Positions 32,707 to 44,684 of a stretch of 64,000 bases of DNA are shown in pieces; the first letter of the stretch is position 1, and every line of letters starts with the position of its first letter. The stretch covers positions 1,681,501 to 1,745,500 of the forward strand of contig NC_085882.1 in NCBI RefSeq assembly GCF_035222275.1, in the 5' to 3' direction. A program made the translations under genes and the position numbers. A model generated the notes under the pieces. That model did not search any database. It was not told the origin of the DNA and worked only from the letters and a program-made list of their open reading frames with translations. This stretch comes from Podospora bellae-mahoneyi. Taxonomy: Eukaryota; Ascomycota; Sordariomycetes; Sordariales; Podosporaceae.

Positions 32707-33728
32707 TCATCTCGAAGGCAGTATCTTCCGAGCATACTCCCTCCCCAACCTGAACAAACCCCTCACGTGATCCTCAAACCTCCTGTCCTTCCTCTTCCTC
32801 ATCCAAACAAGCAGCAGAACAAGCAGAAGCAGATCAACAGTAAAATGCTTCACCGCCCCCCAAAACCCCCAGCTCACCCACGCCCCCAACCCCCTATCCT
32901 TCTTCGTCCTCCACTCCCTTCCCGTAGCAATCTGCTCCCTCAACGCGGCGATTTCAGCCGACAACCTCACAATCGCCCGCTCCATCCTCTTGGACCGTTT
33001 ATCGCTCCTCCCCCTAAACCCCCCCTCATTCTCCTCCCCATCCTCCCCGGCCAGCTCCACCATCCTGGCCTCGCTCTCATCCGGCTCGCTCATAGGACTT
33101 ATAACCCTCATCGGCTGTTCCTCCACCCTCCCTCCACCAAACCGTCTGATGACCTGCGTAAAGCCCGCCAGCCCCCCTCGCCCCTTCCCCTGCTGCTGCC
33201 CCCCGTTCCCCCCCTCCCCCATTGAACTCCCCCCCTCCTCAGAACTAGGCTCATTACTCCTGACCTGATTCCACACAAACTCCAGCTCACTCACCAGCTC
33301 AAGCGCATTGGGCGTATTAGCATACCTATGCATCGTCTCGATCAACGCCTCGACGTAGCGGCGTTTTGCCTCCGTCCGCGACAATCCCGTCTGCGACTTC
33401 CAAGCATCCCACTTGTCTTGCTCCCGCGAGAGTTCTTCTGGGTTGGGGAAGGAGGACGAGGTTGGTCGCTCCATCACGCCGTCGACGTCGCCTTCCATTG
33501 CTTGTTTGTAGAGGCCGTAGAGGCGCATCCGGTCGGTCGGTGGGGGGCGGGAGGCGCCGGTTTTGGGGATTTTTTTCACGGTGGCGAGGGCGTGGACGAA
33601 GACGCGGTCTGTGGCAGAGGTTGTAAGTGGGTGCGTGTATTTGGGGCGGGAGGTGGGAGGTTGTTGATGTGGTCGTGATGCCGGAGAGGGGGGGGGAGGG
33701 AGGAGGACGTACCGACTGAGTCTGACAT
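32707..33728 (-). CDS. Acyl-CoA-binding domain membrane protein (Atg37/ACBD5-like)
   Basis: Binds acyl-CoA; tail-anchored homologues sit on peroxisomes and act in pexophagy. Exon 1 is 33728..33713 (only MSDSV plus one base), the intron 33712..33609 (GTACGT..CAG) and exon 2 33608..32707, giving 305 aa. The ACBP domain covers about residues 5-100: FVHALATVKKIPKTG, RMRLYGLYKQAMEGD, and DKWDAWKSQTGLSRTEAKRRYVEAL with its conserved Trp and Lys. A Gly/Glu-rich disordered middle and a coiled coil (RLSAEIAALREQIA) lead to a single hydrophobic segment near the C-terminus (VDLLLLVLLLVWM), followed by basic residues. This layout matches Atg37. The start exon was chosen because splicing gives an ACBP domain with a short N-terminus; the open frame to 33957 is proline-rich leader. 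Confidence 0.88.
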
Positions 33729-35722
33729 GTTGAACTATGATACTTGCCCCGCCTACCTGGCGAGTTGAGGAGGACGAGGGCGAGGACGAGGAGGGGGATA
33801 AGGAGGGGGATAAGGAGGAGAAAGTAGGAGGAGGAGGGGGATGAAGGATAAGGATAGGCAGAGGAAGGTCGAGGGTTGTGAAAGGGTGATGGATAATCTC
33901 GAACGATCGAATGCGTTGGCAATGGGGACGTTTATCAGAGTTGGGTTGAGGATCCAAAGGGTCGGCGCATGTGTGGCTGGCTGAATTGATAGTATGGTAT
34001 GGCGGCGAGGCTGGGGGTTGTTATGGTGTCGTCAACACGCACAGCAACAAGAAAGAAGAAAAGACCAACAACAGACATTGAGCCCTAGTATTATTATTCC
34101 ATCTGTCTTCTGCGCCAAGTTATGGAACCAAAAAGTGTATTAAATGAGCTGTTCTCGTTTTGGTGATGCCATGTTCGTGTTTCCCCACATTGTGTTAATT
34201 GGGCATATTTGCTGGAGACGAGATACATCCCATCCATCAACAGCGGCAAACTGGACAGGTGGGTGAGTGGTTTTGCCTCGGCACGCCGGGCACGGGTCGC
34301 GCGAGCGCAAAAACGTTCCGCGAACCAAAGGGGATCCACTTCCCCACGGAGAAAACCCTGGAAAACAAACCCGGGGAAGATCTTCCAGTGGGCTCAGGCA
34401 TGTGATTGATATCCGTGCCTTACTTTGCCCAACCACAACCATACCCATTCATTTCCTTTGTTTTTATGCTTTGTGCTTCTGGAAAACGAAATGGAACCCT
34501 TGACAAAATAGTCCAACCGTGTCCCTACTTTTGGCCAGTCGATCGGTTTAGTGGTGTTGTTCGCATAACCGGTGGTGGTGTTTGGGGTGAGATGGCCCGC
34601 GGATGGTGACCGTGCCAATGATGCGAGTTCCGAAGGTATGTCCTGTAAGTCAGAGATGGGCCAGGGGTCTATCGGTGAATCAACCTAACCCATCGCTTAC
34701 CCCGGATTAAGCCGTCCATGATGTTTGACATGGCTACATGCCTTGGTATATATCTGCATGTAATCTCCGATGACAACACACATGGCATTCAGCTTCTATG
34801 TAGGACTTGACCGGCAGCATGTGAAGTGCCCAACGTGAGTCTGAAAAAGACTCCGCGTTTTGATTGCTGTGTGAGAGCTTTACAGTCATGTCTTCATCAC
34901 TTGGCCTCCACGCAGCGAGAACCTTACATGTACATCCCATGAGTTACAATCTATCTATTCCACACCCAACACACAACAGCTAATCCCATACTCCCAACCC
35001 CTTTGCTCCTCCCCTTCCCCAAAGTTGAGAACGAAATCAAACTAAGCTAACATACAAGAAAGAAAGACTGAACGCACATATATAACCCCCCCTCCCCATC
35101 CTCCTCCGCCTTCAAGTCCAGAAAAAGTCTCCTACCAACTCGTCCAGTCCTCTTCCAACAAACCCAACACAGATCTGATGCGCACCACCCTAAACCGTAC
35201 ACCATGTTCTTCAGCTCTAGAGAAAGCAAGGCAACCTTGAAAGCAAGCTTTTTATCGCCTCAACCCTTCCACCCGCTAAAATCTCTTCCCTCACAGACCA
35301 TGCTTTTCTCTTCCATCTTGCCTCGTCCAACTTTCCGATATCAAATGCTGAAAATGCTCCCCAAATCATACTCAGTATGCATACAATAACTGACAAGTAA
35401 AACTCCGCCATGGTCCTCGATACCATCCGTAAGCGGCGCTCAAAACAGCTCTCCCCCACCTCACATCAGTCTCTCCCTCTCTCTCACACCCCCTCCAGTG
35501 CCACTCAGCAAACCCCTCAGATAACTCTCCCAACCTCCTTCTCTCCCCCAGCCTGATTCTCCTCACATCACTACCCGACAATCCGCTCTCCCTCCTTGCC
35601 CTCCCTCGCAGCAGCAGCCTTCAAAGAGCAAAGAGTAGGCGTGAATATGCGCGTGGTGTCAGACGTGGCATGGTTGGGATCGGTGGATACCTCCCGCCCA
35701 GCGAAGTGTTTTCACCCTGCTC
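33729..35722. other. 2-kb intergenic spacer
   Basis: Lies between the ACBP-like start and the end of the chromodomain extension frame. Minus-strand open frames at 35217-35581 show no recognisable product and could be 3'UTR. No tRNA or transposon seen. Confidence 0.4.
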
Positions 35723-36973
35723 CTAAGAAGGCCTCGCCTTGTTGGTTCCGGCACGCTTCCCGGTCTTCGTGGTGGTCTTGGGAGCAGGGGCGCTGCCGCT
35801 GGTCGATGTTGAAGACGGAGGCTTCAGTGTCTTGCGCCGTTTGGGGTCGCTGGGCCGAAGAGGAGGGATCGTGGTGCTTTCTTCGCCAGCTTGGTTTGTA
35901 ACTGTGCCGCCGACCTTTCGGTGTGGGGGAACTGCTGTATTGAAGAGCCTGGGGACGGAACCCGCGGTGGGAGTTGCCGTTGGGGGTCTCGTGCCGGGGG
36001 TGTTGTGCTGCGATATGGGCGTCCTGGACTGTGATGTGGGAGTCGTCATTGCGGGCCTTACGCCCGGGACTTTTGGCACCGGAATAGGCGTTGCTGATGT
36101 TTTTGGGGGCTTCGAGGTTGAAGATCTGGACGGCAATGCAGACGCTTTGCCCTGTGCTTTAGGCCGTGAATCCGCTGCTGTCTTGGTCAAAACTGGCAAC
36201 GCCTTGATCAACGTTGAAGTTGAAGGCTTGCTAGCCAAGGAGACCGTCTCTTCCCCCCTGATTGCCATGCTAGCAGTCTCAGACGTCCGCCGCTTCTTCG
36301 GTCTGTGGGACTCGGGCGTTGGAATGGTACTCGGTGTATCGTCCTCCCCGCTTACGACGATCGAATCCCCTGAAGCCGAATCTGGTATTCGAGGCCGCTT
36401 ACTACGACCGGCAACCGAACCCACTGTCATCGCCTTCGATTTAGCAGAAGGTTCCTCAGAAGGGACTGTCTTTTTCAATGCCCGAGACGCTGGCGGTGGT
36501 GAGGAGATGCGCAATCTAGAAAATGCCGCGCTGGAAGGTGTATTTTCAGCATTGTAATCTGGAAGCTGGACCTCGCCCATAGCAGCGGTCGGCTGTGGGG
36601 TTCTCGAGTTTTTCAGTATTGACTTCAACGGGGTGCTGAGTCTGTTGACCAATCTCATCGGTATCGGCATACCCAACGGGGTTAAGGCAGGTGTCGTTGA
36701 AGCCTCAGCTGGTGCCGTTGAAGGCTCAGCTGGTGTCGTTGAAGGCTCAGTGAGTGTCGTCAAAGTCACAGCTGGTGGCTCCTGCAACATCGGAGGGGGC
36801 ACGCTGCTTTGATGGTAGGAAGAGCTGGAGGCAGTCCGCGAGACTGTAATGGGTGACTGTCCATACGTAGATGGCTGCTTTTGAGCACCCCCATCACCTT
36901 TGGCTGCACTTCCCCCGACGCCTCCACCGGCCTCAGTCCACGCCGGCCAACGTGGGGTTGGCGGTCCCAAGTC
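35723..36973 (-). CDS. 416-codon in-frame open region after a single TAG (extension of the chromodomain gene, or last exon)
   Basis: Directly continues the frame of the chromodomain protein after TAG (36974-36976) to a stop at 35723. The first in-frame ATG is about 57 codons in. It is Thr/Ser/Pro-rich with basic nuclear motifs (GRSKRPRIP, RPKKRRTSE, DPKRRKTLK), acidic patches (VVSGEDDTP) and a 21-nt, 7-residue repeat (AEPSTTP-like) at 36688-36770. It has the composition of a disordered chromatin-protein tail. Only a poor donor (GTCGAT, 75 nt upstream) would splice out the stop in frame. Alternatives are readthrough, a strain-specific nonsense change, or an independent exon whose start I do not see. 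Confidence 0.45.
   Translation of the reverse strand, partial: DLGPPTPRWPAWTEAGGGVGGSAAKGDGGAQKQPSTYGQSPITVSRTASSSSYHQSSVPPPMLQEPPAVTLTTLTEPSTTPAEPSTAPAEASTTPALTPLGMPIPMRLVNRLSTPLKSILKNSRTPQPTAAMGEVQLPDYNAENTPSSAAFSRLRISSPPPASRALKKTVPSEEPSAKSKAMTVGSVAGRSKRPRIPDSASGDSIVVSGEDDTPSTIPTPESHRPKKRRTSETASMAIRGEETVSLASKPSTSTLIKALPVLTKTAADSRPKAQGKASALPSRSSTSKPPKTSATPIPVPKVPGVRPAMTTPTSQSRTPISQHNTPGTRPPTATPTAGSVPRLFNTAVPPHRKVGGTVTNQAGEESTTIPPLRPSDPKRRKTLKPPSSTSTSGSAPAPKTTTKTGKRAGTNKARPS
36688..36770 (-). repeat. 21-nt coding minisatellite, about four units
   Basis: On the plus strand the unit reads like CAGCTGGTGTCGTTGAAGGCT with small changes. Its period is a multiple of three and encodes AEPSTTP-type heptads on the minus strand. 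Confidence 0.75.
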
Positions 36974-39900
36974 CTAAGCGGAGCCGACTGTTGATCCCTT
37001 GTGTTGACCGATGCTGAGTGCACCAAAAATGTTTCGCCATGAATCGACCGTTATGTGAGAAAAGCCACGCCCCTCCTCCTCCTGGTCCTTGTACCACTCC
37101 GTGGTAGGTCGAAACCGATACTTCATGTACTGTGAGCGTCGCCCATACCTGTTGCGCCAGAGGCGGGCTTCTTCAAAGAGCCTGTTGGTACACTTGGATG
37201 GGGGCCCGTCGTCCGACAAGGGCCGCCCTGTAGCGCGAGGTGGATGGAAAATGATGCGGGCGTCTTCCTCATCCGATGTCTCAGAATCCCGGACACCCAT
37301 CTCTACATCGTCCTCGTCAGTAACTGGATCCGTGGCGAGCTTCACCCTTTTGAAACCTTTATTGGGTCTCAACATGCTGGTACGCGGCGCGGGAATAAGT
37401 TTCTTAAACTGGAACTCGGTGCCCAAGGCCTGGAGAAATAGAGCCACCACATCAATGTCGTGCGGAGATTGGCATTCTTCCGGGACCATGTAACCCCCAA
37501 GCCACACATCGGTCAACCTGGTGCCGGGATTCCTTTCCCCTGTATGCTCCCGTACATGCTTGATCAGTTGCCGCTGCATGAACGTAAGCTCGCCCTCGGT
37601 GGGCTGACGGTCTCCAAACCTCCTTGGGGCCGCAGGATCCCAGATGATAAGCTCGGCGTCTGTCCACGGTCTCTTAAACGCATCACGTGGCCGATAAAAG
37701 ACGAGCCAGGGGTGTCTTTTTGGCGTGCGGTCGTCAGGCTTGTTGTCGGGGTCCCACTCGTCGGGGATGGTATAGAAGAAACCGACATAGGTATTGAACC
37801 GCGTGGTCCCATGCCTTCCTCCCCATGGAAACCCCCATTTGAACCAGCTCGAGATGGTGTTCCAGTGCAATGTGAAATCTTCGTAATGATCGCCCATGTC
37901 GCTATCGGACCACGAAACAGGAAACCCGAACAAGATCCAGAGACTGGAATTCCATTCGCTTGGCCCCACATCTTTCAGCATCTCAGCAAGTGAGTGCTGT
38001 GATATGCGACTAAAGCACTCGCTGGAGACCTCGTGCATTGCGAAGGCCTGATACACAGAAGCAGGGGCTGCAGCAGAGGTGACGGCTGGTGCTATACCTG
38101 CGCTCTCTGCAACAGCGTGGGCTTGTCCGGATTGTTCGGCCTGCGTGTTGCAAACACGGTAGTGCTCCAAGGTACCCTTCAACACGTAGTCTGAGTCATT
38201 GATGGTGCGGCTGGTGTACGTTGGAACGGTGATTTCTCGCTCGCCTCTTTCAGACCGACGCGCTGTTATGGAGTCGTCTGTACCAAGAACATAGAAGTGG
38301 CGGAACTGATCCAATCGCAGTGTTGACCAGTACCCAAACCAGTTGACGAGGCTTTGCTCGTCATTGGGGTCGATCTTGTCAATAGCATAGACCAGCGTGG
38401 CGCTCTCCTCGTTGTCACCAACAGGCGGGAGTTTTCGACGTCTCAGGTCGTCCAGCTCATAGGCCTTTATAGCGGCAGTAAACCGGCTCTCGCAATCTTC
38501 CTTGCTTAAACCTTTCAAGTTCTCGAGAATGGCAAGATTGGCCGTGCTCTCCATCGCTGCTGGAGAGGCTAGCAGCTTGGCTCGCTCATGCTCCTTCTCC
38601 TCAGCCAAGTCCCTGAGGTAGGCTGCAAAGTCCCATGCGGTAACAAGACGACATGTTGTGGATTTGGCAAAGTACATCAGAAACCAGTCGATGATTTCGA
38701 GGGCTCGAGTTGGTTCCGCTACCAGAAAGCTTGGGGTCAATAATATGGCCGCCCCTAGGGGAAACAAGCGCGTGAGCTGGAGTTGGCCGGGAGGCACCAC
38801 AGAACTTTCTTCCAACAGCGAAATTGTTGATGGATACATCGGGAGCTTGCTCATCGGCTCTGTAAAGCACCAAAACTGATCATCTCGGCCAAGTAAGAGA
38901 TGTCGCAGATTCGGGAACCTGTGCAAAGTCCACGCCATCAACTCATGTACGATGACCACACCCGCTGTCTCTTCTGAGCTGAGCTTGCTCTGGAAGGCAT
39001 ACCAGCTCCCAGGATGGTCGCTTGTGAAGATACAGCAGTTGGGCTCACATGCACGAAGCCAGTGAAATAGCAAGAGACGAACTTCCATCTTTGAGTCAGG
39101 AAATGCCAGGAAGAAGTTATGTGTCGATGCGGGCTTCAAGCTGGTTGGTAGCAGCCTCTGGTAGTCAAAACCGAAGAACTTTTCCATGATCAGTTGCCGA
39201 TTTGATGACTCCTTGCCAGCGCCAGGCGGCTTAGGTGGCACATCCCGGGGTGGCGGCAACAGGGCCAGGAGAGGCTCGTGTGGTATAAATATGTAGTACA
39301 AGAGCTCAAATTCAGATGGACCTGACGCTGAAAGTCCCCTGAGCTGAACGGCATTCCATTCTTCACACTTTGACGGGTAAATGAGAATGCTGTAGTCTGG
39401 CTGAGCACAAAGCAGTCCCATAATGCCGGCTCGTAAAGAACTCGCCACATTTTGTAGCCTTTGTTGGTCGGTATTAGAACTTAAGCCGCCAAAGGCCAAG
39501 TCAGTTTTAACCATTGAGTGCAGTGCGGTAGCTACCGATGTAGCAAGGCAACTGTGGTCAAACTCCAAGCTCTCCGTGGCTAGAAACCTTGCATACAGCT
39601 CATCACGAGTCCCATCAGGTAACCCGTTAAAAGTTGTTTGAATACATATGGACCCAGACTGGGGCTTGCCAAACCTAACCCGCTTTTCTGAACAGGTATT
39701 GCGTTGGGGTATGATAGTAACTGTTGGCTCAGGAGCAGACAATGTGGGAGGTGGGGTAGGAGGCCGAGCAGTGAGAGATGCTGCAGGCCGTGGAGTGGCC
39801 TCAACTTGATCTTTTTGCACAGGAGCATTATCGTCCAAATCCATGGGATCCGGCTCACGGAATTCGATGACGCTGTTCACGTCGTCATCCCATCTCACCG

Positions 39901-41359
39901 ACTTCCGCTTTTTCAAAGGGGGCCTTGAGATTGGTGCCGTGTGTGCTTGTGGTGATGACGGCAGGCTCGCTGAGGCTGGTGCTGGGTCAATTGTTCTTGG
40001 TGAGATTCCTGCCGACGTCGCTGTGAGGCCTGCTGAGGTTGCCGGCACTAGGCCTGTCGAGATCGGTGCAAGGCCGGTCCGACTGGAGGAAATGGGTGCT
40101 GTTATGTCTTCTGGGTCCGACTCCAGCTCCATCGAATAGTCGCCAACAAAAAGGCTGTCGTCTTCCGGTAGATCCATCGGCTGTGCAGTTTCCTTGGACT
40201 TCTTTCTCGCTGCAGCAGGCCCCTCGGTCAGGGGGAAGAGGGCCACCTTTGAAGGGTCAGGGGCAATGTCTTCCCTCGCACGGCTACGAAGTTCGGCCAA
40301 TCTCCCGAGATGCATGTTGCTGAAGGGCTTGGGGTCCTTTGCGGGATTGGACATAACCTCCTCAATGACAGGCCGTGGTTTCCTTACTTTACCGCCAGTA
40401 AAGATGTTCCCCGTCTTGCTTTGGACGGTCTTTTGGGTCGACTTGCGGGCCGTTGTCTTTTGGCCCGATGGCGCTCTTATGCTAGATGCGGCACCCTTGG
40501 AACCGAGGTTTGATTCCTTGGTCTTTGATTTTGACGGGCCGCTCATGTCGTCTTTACTTGTTTTTCTTGCAGTTCCCTCGTATCCAGTGGTCGACGGAGC
40601 TGTAGCTTGCCGTTTCTTTGTGGAAGATGATGCCAGGGGGTCGGAGGTCGCTGCAGGTTTGGCTAGTTTGCCTGGGAGGCTTGCTGGCCTATCCTGGTTT
40701 GATTTTGACAAGGTCGAGGACTTCAGAGGCTTGGAATTTGTTGGCGATTTGGAAGCAGTGGTCTTAATAGGCCTTGCAACGCCCTTCTTATAAATCGAGG
40801 TCGAAGATGGTTTTCGTACCTTGGGTGGCTTGGGCTGAGGGGCCGACACTTCCACAACATCGCCATCCTCACTCGCCTCATCACTACTCGAATCATCTTC
40901 TGGAATAGCACTTGACTTGGACGATGATGCTGGCAAAGGCTCGGTCAAGGGAAGACCCAGCCGTGCGCGCTTCGCATTACGAAGATTGTGCCTTTCTCTT
41001 TTCTCCCGCTCCTTTTGTTGTTGAACTGCAAAGTACCTGTCGACATCAAAAGGCTTCTCTTCGCCAGCTTCTTGCTTGGCCTTGGTCTCAGCCCACTGGG
41101 CAATCATATCATCACCAAAAATCTCTGCGGGCTCCCAAGTGCTGTCCCAGAACGGATCAAACCGGGTAGCATCCCACTGAACGAGATAGTACATGATTCC
41201 GTTTTGGTTTGGGCGTTCAGCCAGAATCGATTCGACGACATACTCCTCGTCATCGGGGGGAGGGATTGTGGATGTCAATGAGATGGCATCATCGTCGCTC
41301 TCAGCCGGGTCGTCGTCCAGCCTCGATGGCCAACTCTCCACGAGGATATTCTTGAACAT
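36974..41359 (-). CDS. Large chromodomain protein
   Basis: 1461 aa to the first stop. The chromodomain lies at about residues 39-90: EEYVVESILAERPNQNG, MYYLVQWD, FWDSTWEPAEIF, the last two carrying aromatic-cage positions, so methyl-lysine (for example H3K9me) binding is plausible. Residues 130-440 are Ser/Lys-rich and disordered. From about 540 to 1350 there is a folded region unfamiliar to me, with VRFGKPQSGSICIQTTFNG, WFKWGFPWGGRHGTTRFNTYVGFFYTIPDEW (given here in two overlapping pieces: WFKWGFPWGGRHG and FNTYVGFFYTIPDEW) and DVWLGGYMVPEE. It may be the family's protein-interaction module. The chosen ATG (41359) follows an out-of-context leader; an earlier exon cannot be excluded. I cannot assign it to CDP-2, Chp1 or another named chromodomain protein. 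The frame stays open after its TAG (35723-36973). Confidence 0.85.
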   Translation of the reverse strand: MFKNILVESWPSRLDDDPAESDDDAISLTSTIPPPDDEEYVVESILAERPNQNGIMYYLVQWDATRFDPFWDSTWEPAEIFGDDMIAQWAETKAKQEAGEEKPFDVDRYFAVQQQKEREKRERHNLRNAKRARLGLPLTEPLPASSSKSSAIPEDDSSSDEASEDGDVVEVSAPQPKPPKVRKPSSTSIYKKGVARPIKTTASKSPTNSKPLKSSTLSKSNQDRPASLPGKLAKPAATSDPLASSSTKKRQATAPSTTGYEGTARKTSKDDMSGPSKSKTKESNLGSKGAASSIRAPSGQKTTARKSTQKTVQSKTGNIFTGGKVRKPRPVIEEVMSNPAKDPKPFSNMHLGRLAELRSRAREDIAPDPSKVALFPLTEGPAAARKKSKETAQPMDLPEDDSLFVGDYSMELESDPEDITAPISSSRTGLAPISTGLVPATSAGLTATSAGISPRTIDPAPASASLPSSPQAHTAPISRPPLKKRKSVRWDDDVNSVIEFREPDPMDLDDNAPVQKDQVEATPRPAASLTARPPTPPPTLSAPEPTVTIIPQRNTCSEKRVRFGKPQSGSICIQTTFNGLPDGTRDELYARFLATESLEFDHSCLATSVATALHSMVKTDLAFGGLSSNTDQQRLQNVASSLRAGIMGLLCAQPDYSILIYPSKCEEWNAVQLRGLSASGPSEFELLYYIFIPHEPLLALLPPPRDVPPKPPGAGKESSNRQLIMEKFFGFDYQRLLPTSLKPASTHNFFLAFPDSKMEVRLLLFHWLRACEPNCCIFTSDHPGSWYAFQSKLSSEETAGVVIVHELMAWTLHRFPNLRHLLLGRDDQFWCFTEPMSKLPMYPSTISLLEESSVVPPGQLQLTRLFPLGAAILLTPSFLVAEPTRALEIIDWFLMYFAKSTTCRLVTAWDFAAYLRDLAEEKEHERAKLLASPAAMESTANLAILENLKGLSKEDCESRFTAAIKAYELDDLRRRKLPPVGDNEESATLVYAIDKIDPNDEQSLVNWFGYWSTLRLDQFRHFYVLGTDDSITARRSERGEREITVPTYTSRTINDSDYVLKGTLEHYRVCNTQAEQSGQAHAVAESAGIAPAVTSAAAPASVYQAFAMHEVSSECFSRISQHSLAEMLKDVGPSEWNSSLWILFGFPVSWSDSDMGDHYEDFTLHWNTISSWFKWGFPWGGRHGTTRFNTYVGFFYTIPDEWDPDNKPDDRTPKRHPWLVFYRPRDAFKRPWTDAELIIWDPAAPRRFGDRQPTEGELTFMQRQLIKHVREHTGERNPGTRLTDVWLGGYMVPEECQSPHDIDVVALFLQALGTEFQFKKLIPAPRTSMLRPNKGFKRVKLATDPVTDEDDVEMGVRDSETSDEEDARIIFHPPRATGRPLSDDGPPSKCTNRLFEEARLWRNRYGRRSQYMKYRFRPTTEWYKDQEEEGRGFSHITVDSWRNIFGALSIGQHKGSTVGSA

Positions 41360-42919
41360 GGTGTGCAAGTGCTGTTGGACAGGCAGGGGCGGTTGGTGCT
41401 GGCATCAATGGTCGATGCCCGAAGGCTCTTGACCATGCACCACCCGGTGGAGCTAGTTCTGGCAATATATTTGGGCCAGATATGTGCGTGGTGTGAGATG
41501 CTACACTCAAGTTAGCATTTGATGCAGACTGTAAGGTAGGTGATGGTGTGTGAAGTTCGGCTCAACTCACCAGGAGAATCGATTGATCGGACCATAGATC
41601 GGTTCGATGTGCTGTGATATGGGATGATTTATTTCCACGCACCGTGAAACAAATGATGCCCCACGAAGGTTTCCTTTGATTCGTTTGCTGTTCACTGAAG
41701 CAGATATGAGATGAAGTTGAGAAGCGACCTCAGGAGTGTGAACCAATGAGGCCTGAGGTCCCACTAAATAATTGCTAGGGGTTGGTTGCTGGGTGAAGCT
41801 GCCCCACCATCACAAGTATCACCAAACAGGCAAGAACGGCCCTTCAGTATCAACCCCGCTCTTCAATTGGATCAGGATTTGGGTATTGCCCTCAGGAGAG
41901 GCAGGAAAGGGCCACTCAAGGCAGCGGGAATTGGCAGCTTGAGGTGTTGCCTCAGCAATGGCCCGATCATCGACACCAAGAACAGCTCCGCTCTGTCTTG
42001 CAGGGTTCTTTTGTTGAATATCATTGTAGGAGAGACCACAATAGCTCATGCCGCAGCAGTAAAGCCTCTTGGACAGCTGAATAATGTTTTTGATGGAGAA
42101 ATAGCCAACGCGCGGATCCAATATCAAGAGACTAGAGCCTTGAGCTCTCACAGCATAGGTTGATGTGTTTGGGTCTCTGAAAAGTGGACACTGGCCTCAA
42201 TTTTTGAGTTGGCTAGTAGCCGCCTCGCACCACAAAAACACCGAAAAAGCTTAATTATAACACTTGCAAGTTCTCGCTCCTTGTGATGCTGTCAGCCTTG
42301 ATATTTGTCTTTGCACATCAACCATGTCGTCGGTATCTGGACGTGGGGAGAGCCGATGCTACCCTTGTAAGTTCAAGCTTCAGCACGTGACATCCCCTTT
42401 GCAGTGCATGGTTCAAGTTTGAAGACCCCGGCTTGTCCGAGTCCCGAGAGTGACAAGTGCACTGGACTCCGCTACGGATTTGACAGAGAGATGCTGTGTC
42501 TCTGAACAAAGTATTGAGAGCCGGACCTTTATTCAGGTTGTCCCGTCACTTTTCCGACAGACCCCCGGACAAACCAAAAGAACCTGAAAGGGCCAAAGAT
42601 AGACGGCAGCAAAGCCCGTTATCAGCCATCCTAAAACAGGCGCCGAACACCGCCACTTGTTCGTCAGCTGGGACGCTCGACCAACTGCTGGACCGAGACC
42701 CACTGGCCTGAGCCGCACCGCCCTGCCCTCATTGACTCCTGGACGCTGCTTGCCTGGGCGTTTGAACCTGGTATTTGGCATCTGGCTGGCTTTGGCATTC
42801 CGTCTTTGTGCACTTGCATCAACGAATCCAGCTTCGACCCATCGACCGAGACAACCTCCCCGGCACATTTCAGATTCCAAGAGACCCCAAGCACCCTCAC
42901 CTCTCACCTCATCGCAGCC
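41360..42919. promoter_or_regulatory. Divergent spacer: chromodomain gene / Rab11
   Basis: 1.56 kb between divergent starts. No ORF with protein-like features. It presumably contains both promoters; the last 200 bp is the Rab11 leader. Confidence 0.35.
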
Positions 42920-43873
<954 letters not shown>

Positions 43874-44684
43874 TAGTGGGCGGATATGATGATTACATGG
43901 CGTCACTTTATGTCTGATATGAACGGGGACGGGGATTCTTATGGCCATGGGGAGAGGATATGGATCTTGCTAAGCCTCCCGGGGATGCGTTCTACTTGCT
44001 TGTTTTTGTTGTCTACTGCTTTTACATACCTTTGCTGGTTGTTGGGATTTCTACAAATGGGTTTTCCGTTTTCCTTCGACCATCATTCAGGCATGGTTTT
44101 ACGAGGCAGTTAGCTGATTGAACTGGGATAATACATTTTACTACTATTTACCACATTGTGATGTCTGGCGTCACCGGGTCATTGTATCAAGACATTTTCT
44201 CTGCGGCCGAGACGTAGGCCAACTTCGGACGCCCCTTTTTGCAAAGGCATCACTCAAAATACTTTTTTTCGTACCCTTTCTCCATCTGTCATTTTTTTTT
44301 AGTTTCGTTTCATGTTCCAGGCACGCGCAAGGTCCAAAAGTCGGGTCTTGGCTTCTCGACCTTCACAAGCAGCGGCGGCGAGGCCCCAGTGGCCCCTTGC
44401 TCCATACGGGAGTACCCCTCGCTCACCGCCTTGCACCAGGCGACGCTAAGATAAGCCTTATCTGGAGTGGAGCCGCGAATCAGTGGACGAACTTTTTTTT
44501 GTTGGCTTGCTGCAGTGCCAATTGATGCTGCAGGCGACTGGCATCAGCAGGAACAATAACTTTTTTTTTGGGACAAGAACTTTGCGACCGACGACAAACA
44601 ACTCCCCACCCCGCCACCACCATCCACTTTGACGAAGGACGTTTGATACCCGAAATCGAGACGAGCAAAGAGAAAGAAACGAGG
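43874..44684. other. Spacer between Rab11 and BRX1
   Basis: About 810 bp. Open frames at 44118-44525 give Phe/Ser-rich sequence without recognisable domains. It is taken as Rab11 3'UTR plus BRX1 promoter. Confidence 0.4.

Noticed and set aside
44118-44525. Open frames between Rab11 and BRX1
   Set aside because: Phe/Ser/His-rich translation without motif; fits T-rich UTR sequence.
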